DNA from: Saccoglossus kowalevskii
Taxonomy: Eukaryota > Hemichordata > Enteropneusta > Harrimaniidae
Length of the DNA stretch: 22,050 nucleotides
Assembly: GCF_000003605.2 (NCBI RefSeq)
Contig: NW_003121911.1
Span: 1,691,824 to 1,713,873 of the forward strand
Reading direction: 5' to 3'
Of this stretch, positions 1 through 11,231 are shown in pieces. The notes under the pieces were generated by a model. The model was given only the letters and a program-made list of their open reading frames with translations. It had not been told where the DNA came from and did no database searches. A program made the position numbers and the translations under genes. Position 1 is the first letter of the stretch, and the number at the start of each line of letters is the position of its first letter.

Positions 1-1275
1 GGTCACATGACTTCCGCGTTCACCCCTCGTTTACGCAATTTATATTTATTTCAAGAATTTTTCATCAGAATCGCAACAAACTGCAAGCAAGTCTAAGGTT
101 AACCCAGCTAAGTACATGTACTTGCTCCAAATGTATCAGTCTGATATTGTGAAATTATTGGTTTTTTCTAAAATCCTGCTAACAAAATCTATTGCTTGGT
201 TATTCCAGTATTGTATTGAATAAAATACTATGACTTACAAGCATGCCTTCAATTTCATTTATATTCCAAAATAGACCAGATAATATACCTGGTATATATT
301 ACAATATATTTAGTTCTTTCAAACGTTTGTCACCTTGCATTTGTTTTTGGGTTTTTTCAAAATTTGGATAAAGACCTGTAGCCAATATGCAATATGCATT
401 CCGTCAACTATTATAGAAAATGCTTAACAATAAGTAATCTATTTCAATCAAATCTTGGCAGGAAATATTATGGTAAAAATATGGAAATTTAAAAGCATGT
501 TGAAGGGTTCCATTCAAGGTACTCAAACAGAATTGGAATTTAGAAAACAGTGATTTCCTGTTAGCTTAAGCCCTAATACTCAAAGGCCTGTTACCCAAAA
601 AGAAAGCCACAGAGAGTATCTTAGCAACATTATTCCAGGAAATTCCTGTGTCAAAGGTGTGTTCAAACCTCATTCATTTTTAAAATCACTTTGTCCATCA
701 CATTACAGATGACCTCGGTAATGACTATCTAGTGGGTCACTAAAGAAAAAGAAACTGCAGGTGTTATTTAATTATTTATCATTTCGTATCTTGTGAGTTA
801 TTTCAGATGAGTCTGTTAAATTAGGTGTCAACATCAAAATGTGTTGAGAGAATTAATGCAGCAGAATTAGTATATGCATACTCCCTTGATACATTATTGT
901 CGCTTGGCTGATTTTCTTAAAGCAATGCATAAATACATTTAAATCTTCAGGGAATCCACATAACTGTGATCCATTAATATTAATTACTATATTGATAAAT
1001 AATATATATTGCCTTGTTTATGTTCCTGTGTGTATTATTGATAGTTTTAACATATATCTTTTCACAATGAACAAGAGCATATACAAAAACATCAATGTAC
1101 ATATGTGTTTGGTTTATAGAGGAATATTTTATATAACCACCTTTTTACCAACTGCTGATGGCCCAGTTGTTTTTCTGATTCATACTGATCATTAAATCTG
1201 AATTTTTAATTCTGAATGACTGGACACTTCTCAGACTATGCACGCGCTGTCATATGCGCAGATCAAGAATCTATG
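1..1275. other. No gene supported (AT-rich)
   Basis: AT-rich sequence with frequent stops in all frames. The longest open frame here (992-1195) is 67 codons, has no recognisable motif and lies in a very AT-rich stretch, so it is not called. No tRNA, splice-flanked exon or clear repeat was found before the MITE-like element at 1276. It is probably intergenic or intronic. Confidence 0.6.
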
Positions 1276-1485
1276 TACTGTAGAATACTTTATTTTCGCT
1301 TGGAATTTATTTTCGCTATTTTCGCTGAAGGGATGATTCCGTGAAAATAAAATCCAGCGAATATACTTTTTTTCCCATATTTCATATACTCATCCAAAAA
1401 TCAGTGAAAATAAATTCCACAAAGAACGCCCAAAAAGCCTTTTCAGCGAAAATTGATTCCAGCGGAAATAAAGTATTCCACAGTA
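1276..1485 (+). mobile_element. MITE-like element, copy 1
   Basis: About 210 bp bounded by inverted termini. The left end begins TACTGTAGAATACTTTATTT and the right end finishes AAATAAAGTATTCCACAGTA. Inside are several sub-repeats of the type TTTTCGCTG or CAGCGAAAA, themselves in inverted order. A copy in the opposite orientation lies at 15785-15987, and the order of internal blocks matches when that copy is reverse-complemented. No coding capacity is present, so this looks like a non-autonomous DNA element. A TA target duplication is possible but is not proved by the flanks. The mobilising transposase family is unknown. Confidence 0.7.
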
Positions 1486-1564
1486 TATAGCACTGCATGA
1501 ATTGATCTTTGTTGCCATTTCTGGCTGTTTCAACTTTTTAAAATATTACTGGTACTACAAGCAA

Positions 1565-2448
1565 GGAACAGATGATAATAATAATAAAGTTTTCATGAGA
1601 ATACTTAGGTATGTACAGGAACACATCGACCTCCATTATGCATACAAACACCATATACCACCTTGCTGAATACTTTGCGATATACTCATATTAACCTCAT
1701 ACATGTACAAGTAGTATGACGCATTCTGCACTTCATTCCCTGAACATGATCAGTTTCAACTACCTTAATCTTCCAAGGAACAGATGATAATAATAATAAT
1801 AAAGTTTTCATTAGAATATCGCAAAGTTTGCACTCAGGCATGTACAGGAACACATCGACCTCCATTATGCATGCAAAAACCCACCATATACCACCTTGCT
1901 GAATACTTTGCGATATACTCATATTAACCTCATACTAGTAGTATGACACATTCTGCACTTCATTTCCTGAACATGATCAGTTTTAACTACCTTAATCTTC
2001 CAAGGAACAGATGATAATAATAATAAAGCTTTCATGAGAATACCGCAAAGTATGCACTCAGGCATGTACAGGGACACATCAACCTCCACTATGCATACAA
2101 ACACTCACCATATACCGCCTTGCTGCATACTTTGCGGTATACTCATATTAACCTCATACTAGTAGTATGACGCACTCTGCACTTCATTCCCTGAACATGA
2201 TCAGTTTCAACTACCTTAATCTTCCAAGGAACAGATGATAATAATAATAAAGTTTTCATGAGAATACCGCAAAGTATGCACTCAGGCATGTACAGGGACA
2301 CATCGACCTCCACTATGCATACAAACACTCACCATATACCGCCTTGCTGCATACTTTGCGGTATACTCATATTAACCTCATACTAGTAGTATGACGCACT
2401 CTGCACTTCATTCCCTGAACATGATCAGTTTCAACTACCTTAATCTTC
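1565..2448. repeat. Tandem array, four ~224-bp units
   Basis: Units start at GGAACAGATGATAATAATAA at about 1565, 1777, 2004 and 2228, giving lengths near 212, 227, 224 and 221 bp. The last unit breaks off at the 'CTTAATCTTC' boundary. Unit 1 is shorter because it lacks the segment after ATGAGAATAC. Each unit contains a (TAA/ATA)n tract, the left arm of a 23-bp inverted repeat, about 67 bp of spacer, and the right arm. The 61-78 codon open frames on the minus strand are the same repeat read several times and are not genes. Units 3 and 4 are nearly identical, implying recent duplication or homogenisation. Confidence 0.9.
2034..2146. repeat. Palindrome inside tandem unit 3
   Basis: Arms at 2034-2056 and 2124-2146 are 23 bp each with one mismatch. 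The core TACCGCAAAGTATGCA pairs exactly with TGCATACTTTGCGGTA. The same pair recurs at 2258-2280 and 2348-2370 in unit 4. A variant recurs at 1810-1832 and 1900-1922 in unit 2. Unit 1 keeps only the right arm (1667-1689). The DNA could form a cruciform, or RNA a long-looped hairpin. It may also be a small inverted-terminal-repeat insertion that was later amplified with its flanks. Confidence 0.8.
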
Positions 2449-2817
2449 TTGTTCTCTTTAAACGTAAATGGAGAGAAAAGGGATCATTCAAAGACGATAT
2501 ATGTAGGAATCTGTTTAATCTTTTCTGATTATCTTCACTAGTGCATGGAGAATTACCTTTGCTCTTGTTGACCTTTTGTAAGGATCTTTAAAGTTTACTT
2601 ATAATTACCAGTAAAGTGAGCCAGTGTCTGTGTAATTATAGTGATATCATTACTCTGTCTACTTTATGGCTGTCTTGGTTATAAATTACATTACTGTGGT
2701 CGAAAGAACAACTTAGCTGCTTTCAAAGTGACATACATGCTGGTCAAATCTTTTGTTTTTGGCTTGTCTTAAGTAAAATTTTGTTTTTTTATTAATACAC
2801 GTATTTTTCACTGATCT
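2449..2817. other. No gene supported
   Basis: AT-rich stretch between the tandem array and the next inverted repeat. No open frame, splice-flanked exon, RNA gene or repeat of note was seen. Confidence 0.5.
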
Positions 2818-3306
2818 GTGATTCAGATATTATCTAAAAAGTTTCTAAGCATGCAACCTAGCAACCTATATATCATCTGAAAGCTTAGATATAGGAGAAT
2901 GTGGTAGTGCATGCATATATGCTGTGTCAATCCTTTTCTAAGGGGTTATCGCATGGCAAATTATTGTTTTTGACTAATCCAAATGTTGAAAACCATTTTA
3001 ATCTTGTAAATCATGACCTGTGAAATTCATTGGGCATTAATAACGCTGTCGGCTGAAAAACTTTGTTTTCTAGGTACGACTAAATAACCTTATAATGCTA
3101 CTGACAATCTGTTGGACAGTTTTGACAGGCTGTAATTAGAAAACTTAATCGTAGATTAAAAAAATTATCATGTGACCTACGAAAATGGCCACGCCATATT
3201 TATTTAATATACATCAAACGCCATATGTACTACCTATTTGCCTATATCTAGGCTTTCAGATGATGTATAGATTGTTGTACTAGCATGCTTAAAGTGTCTG
3301 AATCAC
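2818..3306. repeat. Imperfect inverted repeat, ~85-95 bp arms
   Basis: The left arm (about 2818-2913) and right arm (about 3225-3306) pair in inverted orientation. The best block is CATCTGAAAGCTTAGATATAGG near 2874-2895 against its near-complement near 3240-3262, with one difference. Further matches are GTGATTCAG/CTGAATCAC and AAGCATGC/GCATGCTT. About 310 bp separate the arms, with no open frame. A weaker match (GTCTTAAG/CTTAAGAC) may extend the pairing outward to about 2768 and 3345. It could be a decayed fold-back element. Confidence 0.6.
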
Positions 3307-6300
3307 AAATTATTTTTTAGCATGTTTCTGTTGCTACCTTAAGACAACATTGTTTTTTATTACACCAAACAGATGTACTGGTTTATTTATATAGCTGTAG
3401 ACACTCCAGGTTTAACCATATACCATATGATAAGTGTCAGTAAGAGACATATTGGACTAAGTGCATAACTCAATTATACGAGGTTATTGCCCGATATTGC
3501 TTGTTCACAGAACTACAAAATACATTACTCATTACCCATGATGCAGTGCTAGATGAGGTATGTCCATCATCGTAGAGTCACATTAACAAGGGTTTAGGAG
3601 TTGACCATTAGAAACTGTGTGTGAGGGGGGGGGGCTAGAATTACTGGACACATTTTTTTTGTTTTCCTTGACCTGTTTTTGAGCTAGATTTTTTTCTCCA
3701 CAATGAAAAAAATTAATGTTATAATAATTAATATAATTAATATCATTTTTCTTTTAATGCTAATTTTTCTTGTTGAATTTCATTTCCAAAATTTTCTCTG
3801 GGCAATTTTTTTCCACCATGACTCATCCGCAGAGTTTCTTCCAAGAATTAAAAAATAAACACCAAAAGGCTGCACCTTTTCTATGTATGTTCTGTTATGA
3901 AAAACTGTCCTTTCTCTAAGATTATTTCATGGGCAGTGAAAATGATAGAATGTAATCAGTGTTAAAGCCTATACAGATTTGTATATACGTTACGAAAGTC
4001 TCCCTTGTTCGGAAAATATGCATTATATATTTACATCACATTTCAACACAGACAGAGCAACACAAAGTACATGAAGCATGTAACAGTAATAGAATCTCAT
4101 CACTGCATGAATGTAAATAGTCGCGTAGTCACGAATCCTGTAATATGTTTTTTTGTTGCTATTCATTGAATTATTATACAAACATAACTGTATGATAATA
4201 AGCTTAATACAAAAATGCTGCACATATTTTTTTAAGTATACAGTAAATATTGCTTGTGCATTTTTTCAGGGAGTTCACTGAAAAAAAAAAAGTACTTCAG
4301 ACTGAAAAAATGCCCAAAAAATTGAAGACACGCAGGCATATCAATCAACTTTATTACGCCATATTGTGAAATTACATCTCAATTTTAGCTAATTGTAATA
4401 AAAGTATAACAAAACGAAATGATTTATAATTAATTATTTTGAAAAACTGTTTATATATGTAGTAAATAAAAATGGAATTGTCAAATTCGCCCAGAAAAAA
4501 AAAATTCTTATTTTTTTTTTTTTTTACATTGTTTGGGAGAAGTGTACCCTCCTATTAAAGCTCATGTGACACACCACTGACACATAAATTATTTCTAAAC
4601 ACAACTATTGTGCTAATTCACTGGCATGTGACGCAACAGAAATCATACATTAATATGATGCTTATAGTTATGAAATTTGTAATTTGGTAAAATGAAATTC
4701 ACATTGTATAAACAAACTTCATTGTTTTTGTGACTCAAGTCACCTAGATACAGTCATATACAGTTTTTATTTTTTCCTGACCTTCCTAGCATTCAACAAA
4801 GTGACTCAACTTATTTTGGGGGGAATTCCATTTTGACTCAGAATCATCCCTAAAAAAACAGTTACGTTAGAGGGCAGTCTGATTGGGAGAGATTGTGTAT
4901 GCAACTATCACACGTAAAACACTGAATGTTTTAGTGAAATGAGAGACAATTTCACTGATAATTATGCTCAAATTGTTGCCAGAAATTGACCCCTTTTATA
5001 CAATTTTGCATTGTTACCTGAAGAAATTGAACAGTAGCATGTTTATTTAGCAGATGTCAGGAAACGAGAAACAACATTTTTTCCCCTGATTTTATAAAAC
5101 ATCAGCCAAGAATGTAATTTTGTTATTAAATGAATGTACAACTATTGAATTTAATTCTTTTGCCAAATAATATACTAGTATGCTACCAAAATTTATATAA
5201 AATAATAACCCCAACCTGTTACAATAGTCATATATAAAATGGGTTTTCTATGTAACACTTAAAATAACATTAAAGAAAACAAATCTAAAAATAGTTCAAT
5301 AGTTTTAATTCTTAATAGGGACACAAACATAATAAATATTATAAATAGTTATTATTAGGAAAAGAAATGTGGTTATGGATTGATTACTGTATATGTTGTA
5401 GTTGAACAGCAATAAACACATAATATAAAGATGTATTTCATATCAATCAGTTATCATATTTGGTGATGATTGAATGAGAATATTGTGTTTTACCAAAATT
5501 TGCCAGTTGAATGTGTAATTTATTTATGAAAATCATGCAATAATGAACAAATATAATGAATATAAAACAAGTTTCTTGATAAAAATCAAACTTAAAAGTC
5601 ATGCTGCTAACTTAAAAGCATCAATTCATATGTATTTTCACATCAAACCAAAGTGACATGCCGCCATACTCATGTATGTGTCCATCAAATGCTATTAACC
5701 CTGATAGAACAGATAATGGCTGTGTTAACTACACAAAGCAATTACCTACCTCACCACAGTGAAAGCTATATCACACTGAGAGGCAAGCGGAGAATTTACC
5801 CGTTGAATGTCATATTGTTTTCATCGAATCGTTAGTGCAACGTTTTGCGCACTTTCATATACTGTAAACCGCAAGAGACAAATTTTCGAGAATTTTACGA
5901 GTTGGGAAATTTTGTAGCAGTGTAAATGATTCTGCAGGGATCACATGACACAGATTTTCACAACATTTTGTTTTTACAAACTTCCAGATTTTAATAAAAA
6001 TCATATTTGAATGATAAAAAAGGTCAAAGTAAGCAGTTTTTTCATGAAACTATTAAAATTAACAATGGCGTTGAAAGGGTAAACCTTTCCGTAAGCATGA
6101 ATGTTCCTTTTGGATGGTACAGGTGTTTCATGCCATTAAAACCATCTCCTGGGGTTATATGATTGTTAAAGTAATATAACATGACAAAGAGTAACATATT
6201 GATGAAACACCATCTCCATATATGGATTTTAATGTGGCTATTAAGACTACATAATTGAGTATGGAAGGTAATTCAATAAAAACAACAGTACCTCAAGGAA

Positions 6301-7716
6301 ATGCCAAAGGAATATATAAACAATATTTTATATTAAAATTTGTTTTAGCATTGGATATGACTGTAACCTTTAAAGTGCTGATTGGTAACCATGGCACCAA
6401 AACGCCTAGCTGCAATGCACCATTAAGTGCTGTGGTAGTCAGTTCAAATCGCACATGCGATACTTTCCCCATATATAGCATTACATTTCCCATGAGTTAT
6501 TTCCCCATGTATAATTCTAATGCTAATCAGCCAATTAAGTTTTCCTATATATATAATATAGCAAGGAAATAACACAGTATTGGTAATGTTTAATAAAGGA
6601 AACATGTACTGCGTTTGTGTCTCGAACCGATGCTCGGGTATGACACCAAAGAAAAGATGCATATAAATATATATATATAGTTTGTTTACACATAAATATA
6701 AATATGTGCATGCAACGACTGTGTTGTTTTATGTGGGATACATTTGTATTGCTGCAGTTTAATGTACTGCAACATTTTGTTATTCACTTAATAATAAATT
6801 TATGGGATGTCCCTTCCCCTAGTGGTACGCTGAACAGTCCCTAATGTAGTGCAGAACCAATAGATGCCACTCTTAATTTGTTAATAATCTAGTGGTGTTA
6901 ATTGATGAATGAATTAATTAATTATATTAATTCCTGGATGTTTGTTCTTGAGAATAATGAGTCTCAGGATTTTTTAGCAACCAACATTACCTTCACTTGA
7001 AAGGTTGATATAATTTGTACATTTGTGTACTACCATTTTGTAGAATTTATTACTTTGCAGGTGAATTACATTATATAGCTGAACATCTTCCAAATTTACA
7101 CTGAGTACAGTACATGTTCAATAAATAGAAATGTATGTTGCATCATTATATATTGTTTTCTTTATTACGCTGTAAAAAATTTAGGAATACAAGCAAGTGT
7201 TTCATGCACGCTAAGGTTTAGCATTAGCATCGCATAAACCTTTTAAATGCCATAATTTTTAGTGCAAGATTCTGCCTATTTATTTGTAATGTTTAGTGAA
7301 TTTTGTTGATGGTATTGAAAGAAATCAACATAATTTCAAATGGCTGCACGTCTTGATCAAAATTTTAAAAAAAAATATGAGAAAAATTTCATGGGTTTTA
7401 ATTTGTGAAAGGACAAATGTTAACTTTGGTGTTCAAAGGATTAAAAAAATTATTCATATGAGACAACTGTGTAGTATTCAAGTTTGAATATTTAATAAGA
7501 TAATTTGCATATGCCTATAGTATATTTTTGTTCTTGTTTATTTCAAATATATATATTTTTTTTTCATATATATATATCCAGTTTTTCTATCATGATCATT
7601 GGCTCGATCATTACAAAACTTCTATCTAAGATTATTTTGATTTCAGTTTCAACTAACATGATGCCAATGTTTTATTGAATGTCAATAATTTGTTGAGGTA
7701 AATGGTTGTTTATATA
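3307..7716. other. AT-rich non-coding stretch
   Basis: No gene can be supported over about 4.4 kb. Open frames of 60-105 codons (for example 4023-4223 minus, 5653-5835 plus, 6255-6572 plus) have low-complexity composition and no family resemblance. Minor structure includes a G run near 3627-3636, poly-A/T runs near 3650, 4280 and 4495-4525, TA microsatellites near 6667-6680 and 7545-7578, and a 12-bp perfect hairpin (4258-4269 with 4302-4313, GCATTTTTTCAG). Near 6440 and 6622 are short stretches resembling a Pol III B box, but no full tRNA-like fold could be built. It is probably intergenic or a long intron. Confidence 0.6.
4689..4766 (+). repeat. Dispersed repeat copy (pair with 8824-8902)
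   Basis: This shares an ordered set of blocks with 8824-8902: AAAATGAAATTCACAT, then ATAAACAAA, then a T-rich stretch ending in CTCAAGT, then AGTCATAT and CAGTT. The order and spacing are kept, so it is likely an old dispersed repeat or duplication. No terminal structure or coding content is visible. Confidence 0.45.
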
Positions 7717-7741
7717 CCCCCCCCCCCCAACCCCAACCCCC
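7717..7741. repeat. Poly-C / CCCCAA tract
   Basis: Twelve C residues are followed by AACCCCAACCCCC. Read on the minus strand it has at least four runs of four or more Gs separated by TT, which meets the pattern for an intramolecular G-quadruplex. It lies 17 bp before the fold-back element and may have been an insertion-prone site or may simply be slippage. Confidence 0.7.
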
Positions 7742-7757
7742 TATGTACTGGATAGGG

Positions 7758-8386
7758 TATTCTCAGGCATTTTAACTGCCTGGCAACAACAACCAGTAAA
7801 AAACAAACAGTCGAAAAATCTTTAAAAAAATTGGGCTTTGTAAAAAGATTACCCCTACATGTGCAATTAACAGTATATTAATTTTGTTGTTCAGGATTGT
7901 CTCATATTGAGTTTTTGCTGTCTTCTTGACTTTAGCTGCTGTTTTCACCAGCTTTTCGACTGGCGTTCCACAGCAGTTCACACAGAGCCCATAGAAATAC
8001 ATGGTATAAGCGATACGTGTCTTAACAACATAGAATATTCTGTGACGTAGCTCTGCCCCAGAAAATATAACAAGCAACTGGACCTGCTGCTATATCTTCT
8101 ACATATGCGATGCATATCCTTGGGGGCGGAGTTACGTCACAGAACGTTGTTAAGACACGCACCACTGTACAATGTATTTCCATGGGCTCTGCGCATACTG
8201 CTATGGAACGCCGATCATAAAGTCAGTAAAAACAGCTAAAATCTAGGAAACAGCACAAACTCAATTTAGTTACACTGTTCAGTAGAGTCTCAACAACTAG
8301 CCCAAAGTACAGTTTTCTGGGAATTTGTTTTCACCATGATGGTTGCCAGGCGGTGAAAATACTTTTCGGTTGTTTGCCTGAGGATA
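7758..8386. mobile_element. Fold-back (long inverted repeat) element
   Basis: The outer ends are TATTCTCAGG (7758-7767) and CCTGAGGATA (8377-8386), followed inward by GCCTGGCAAC on the left and GTTGCCAGGC on the right. Two arms of about 290-310 bp then face each other around a centre near 8075-8105. Shared inner blocks include AGAGCCCATAGAAATACATG (left, about 7985) against CATGGGCTCT (right, about 8183), and TGTGACGTAGCTCTGCCCC against GGGGGCGGAGTTACGTCACA. The left arm has a segment (AAGATTACCCCTACATGTG through TTGTTCAGGATT) that the right arm lacks. The right arm, reverse-complemented, keeps a segment around GTACTTTGGGCTAGTTGTTGAG that the left arm lacks. The 101-codon minus-strand frame at 7772-8077 is a reading of the arm and no transposase is present. 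Confidence 0.75.
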
Positions 8387-10289
8387 CATGCAACTCATTG
8401 AATATGATTTATAGAAGTGATATTTTATTGTATGAACTCGTCTGATCCAGACATCAGTAGATGACAGCTGATATTCAGTTTACAGACAATTTCCGTGTCA
8501 GGAGACTTTTATTAAGATACCCTAGGGGGATGAAATTGTTCAACCTACGCAGAACTATAATATTTTATTTAAGTATGCATTGAAAGAGCCATGCTCCATT
8601 GTAAACACGTACACTACATGATTTGTGCACATTTTGGATCTATGCCCATCACTGATTTAAATATAATTTCTGGAGTTTTACCTGAAAATGTGTCACTTAA
8701 AAAAAAAGAAAGAAATGTTATATAGTTCAGATACGAAGAATATATATATGTGAAACTATTCTAGAGAATACTTTTCTTCAAAACAACTGCAACTGGTCTT
8801 GAAAAACATATTTGTGATTTTTCAAAATGAAATTCACATATAAACAAAAAAGCATGAAAAGTGTTTGTGCCTCAAGTTATCTAATATATAGTCATATCCA
8901 GTTACAAAATGTAGTTTATTGTTGAAGACAAAAAAAACACATTAAAAACACTGTTTAAAAGGACAAGTTTTATGATCTTTTTTTTTTTTAAATATGTCCT
9001 ACGAAAACTTAGGTGTCATAATTCTAATGGTAAATTCTTTTGCAAATGAGGCACCACATCTGAGAAAGAACGCCAGTCATATATTTTCAGTGGTTTAGAA
9101 TTGTCCATACATTTTAGCATTTGACTATTGAAAGACCTCAAATGATGCGATGAAACATGAATACTAATGAGTTCAGTGACCCTGCGAAATTATAAATGAT
9201 ATTGGGACATTCACTAACTCATATACCTATTCCACCTATAAAACACACATACTAAAAACATACTGAGGTCTGATCAGCATATCAAGATCCAAGGAATGGT
9301 TTTAAAAAAATATAATGTCTGTATTTTAATGGAAGAACATCCCTTATAAACATTTCAGCCTTAATTGCCGCACAGTGGTGTGCCTATGCCATAGGGCTTT
9401 TTCGCATACAAATTAGTACTGCAGCATTGATGCAACTACTTCTTACACAGATACTTGCAACATGGATTTGAAGTTTGATTTGAATTATTTGAAGTCATCA
9501 AGAAATTGTATTTCTACTAATCAACCTATGTTTCTTCTTGTGACAATGTAATGTTTTGTATGAATTGTTGGTGTATAATATATAGAGCACATATCATAAC
9601 AAAGTGCACATTCTGTGTATATTGTCTGCAAATTCTATTTTCATTAGGTATTTTTGGTTGCAGATGTCTTCATTTTTTTTTATTGCTAAATTTTGATTAC
9701 TATTTCTAAATTTTGTCATAACAAATAACATTACAAAAAACAAGATCTAAAACTGTTTGAAAAGATCAAGCAACAGCAAAGTAATGTAGTTGAAAATGTA
9801 TTGCCTGCATGAGCATCTTGTCTGTATTATATCTCATTTTAAAACACTGAACAATGTTAGTGTATGTTACAGTGTTATCACAATTCTAGACATAGCATGT
9901 CCCGTCTTTTTGTCATGAATGAAATACATATGAAGAAGGAATGTCACTTTTGATAAATGACATGTGCTTATGACATCAATAATGAGCATTCAATTTGTGT
10001 ATAGATATAAATTGACATAACTCTACTACTACCTCTCAATCATGCATTGAAAGAAGTAGTTCAGGGAGAATCTCCTTTTTGTTGCTTGGCAACCATTAAT
10101 AAGTATACAAGCTGTAAGTATATACATGTGACTTTTTAATTGGATTGTCTGTTTATAAACTTTAATAGATTTGTTGAAAACTATAGTACTCATAATTCAA
10201 ATCCATACATATTGTTGGTGAAGGGATAAAATAAATACTGTGTCTAGATCGTAGAATTTTTTCATGCGCTGAATTATACAATTGAATAT
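8387..10289. other. No gene supported
   Basis: AT-rich, with no open frame of interest on either strand and no splice-flanked conserved coding block. It holds poly-A and poly-T runs (for example near 8699 and 8978) and the second copy of the dispersed repeat at 8824-8902. Confidence 0.55.
8824..8902 (+). repeat. Dispersed repeat copy (pair with 4689-4766)
   Basis: This is the second member of a direct-orientation pair. It has the same block order as 4689-4766 with substitutions and small indels, including the AAAATGAAATTCACAT start and the CTCAAGT and AGTCATATCCAGTT blocks. Confidence 0.45.
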
Positions 10290-10487
10290 TACTGTAAAAG
10301 GATTAATTATTCACTTGGTTTTATTTTGCTTATTTCGCTGACTGGAAAATGCGCTAAATTAAAACCCAGTGAATATGTAGAATTTAGCATAGAAATGATA
10401 AAACAGTGAATTTAAAACCCACTGATTATGCCTGAAATGGTAAATCAGCGAAATTTAAACCCAGTGAAAATTAGTCATTTTACAGTA
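10290..10487. mobile_element. MITE-like element, related family
   Basis: About 198 bp with short inverted ends, TACTGTAAAA and TTTTACAGTA. The interior has several copies of a sub-repeat (CAGTGAATTTAAAACCCA, CAGCGAAATTTAAACCCAG, and the inverse near 10312-10350). The architecture resembles the elements at 1276 and 15785: ends in TACTGT, internal CAGCGAAA/TTTCGCTG blocks, and a similar length. The sequence is clearly different, so it is probably a sister family. No coding capacity. Confidence 0.6.
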
Positions 10488-11231
10488 GTTTAACTGCATG
10501 CTGATGGTTAACTGAGGATATTTTACTTTAGTAACAATTAATTGTTCTGTCACTATTTTTAATGAGAAACATTTATTTGTCTGAACTGACTTTTACTATC
10601 TTCCTCGTTTATGTACATTAGTTGATTGCTGTATTGCAGTTCACCGGTAATCATAAAATTCATCAGTAATATAATTGTTTGTTGCACAAAGAAGTGTTGT
10701 TGCTTGTTTACTTTCACACTTATCTTAATTTATACAAATATTGACTACATTTCCAATTACTATAATTTGCATTAAATTCTTGAAAGTAGTTATAAATCAC
10801 TTTTCTCGTATCTACATGTCTTAATTTAAAGTTCATATTTACTGTAAGGTTCACCTAGCTCAATTTTAACTTACCTCTGTGATAATCTTTGTGAAATGAA
10901 TTCTTGTCCCATAAAATCTGTGCCAGATTCTTCCCTGTAGTCATAGTGATGTCAAAATATGTTGTGAGATTGGACAAATGCGATCAAAGTATTTTTGGGC
11001 TATTTCCACGCTCAATATTGTTTTATACACATTTGATGACGATCAATTTTGAAGTATTAGGGTATCTTAATGCTATTTTTTCTTCTGAAAATAAACAATT
11101 CGTCTACGAACTATGAAAAAACAAATTTCAAAATCAAATCGTTCAATTTTGGTGGCAGACATTCGATCCATTCCTTTCATGATTTATGCAAGATCGCGCT
11201 GTGAACGGACATTCACCTATTGCAACTATCG
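10488..11231. other. No gene supported before the gap
   Basis: An open frame of 70 codons at 10904-11116 has no recognisable motif and no flanking splice signals, so it is not called. The stretch ends at the assembly gap. It would lie within the intron upstream of Galpha exon A unless an earlier exon is hidden in the gap. Confidence 0.5.

Noticed and set aside
1686-2328. Three similar minus-strand frames of 61-78 codons
   Set aside because: They are repeated readings of the 224-bp tandem unit, with no independent support.
1565-2448. CRISPR-like array
   Set aside because: The repeats are about 224 bp with no unique spacers of constant length, in eukaryotic DNA, so it is an ordinary tandem repeat.
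6255-6572. 105-codon plus-strand frame
   Set aside because: It overlaps competing minus-strand frames, matches no family, and sits in AT-rich sequence that includes the weak B-box-like words.
6420-6640. tRNA-like or SINE signals (GTTCAAATC near 6441, GGTTCGAGAC on the minus strand near 6622)
   Set aside because: Only a B-box-like word is present in each case. The T-arm stems do not pair and no A box at the right distance was found.
7772-8077. 101-codon minus-strand frame
   Set aside because: It lies in an arm of the fold-back element. The related frame in the single arm (13263-13592) diverges as DNA repeats do, and no transposase motif is visible.
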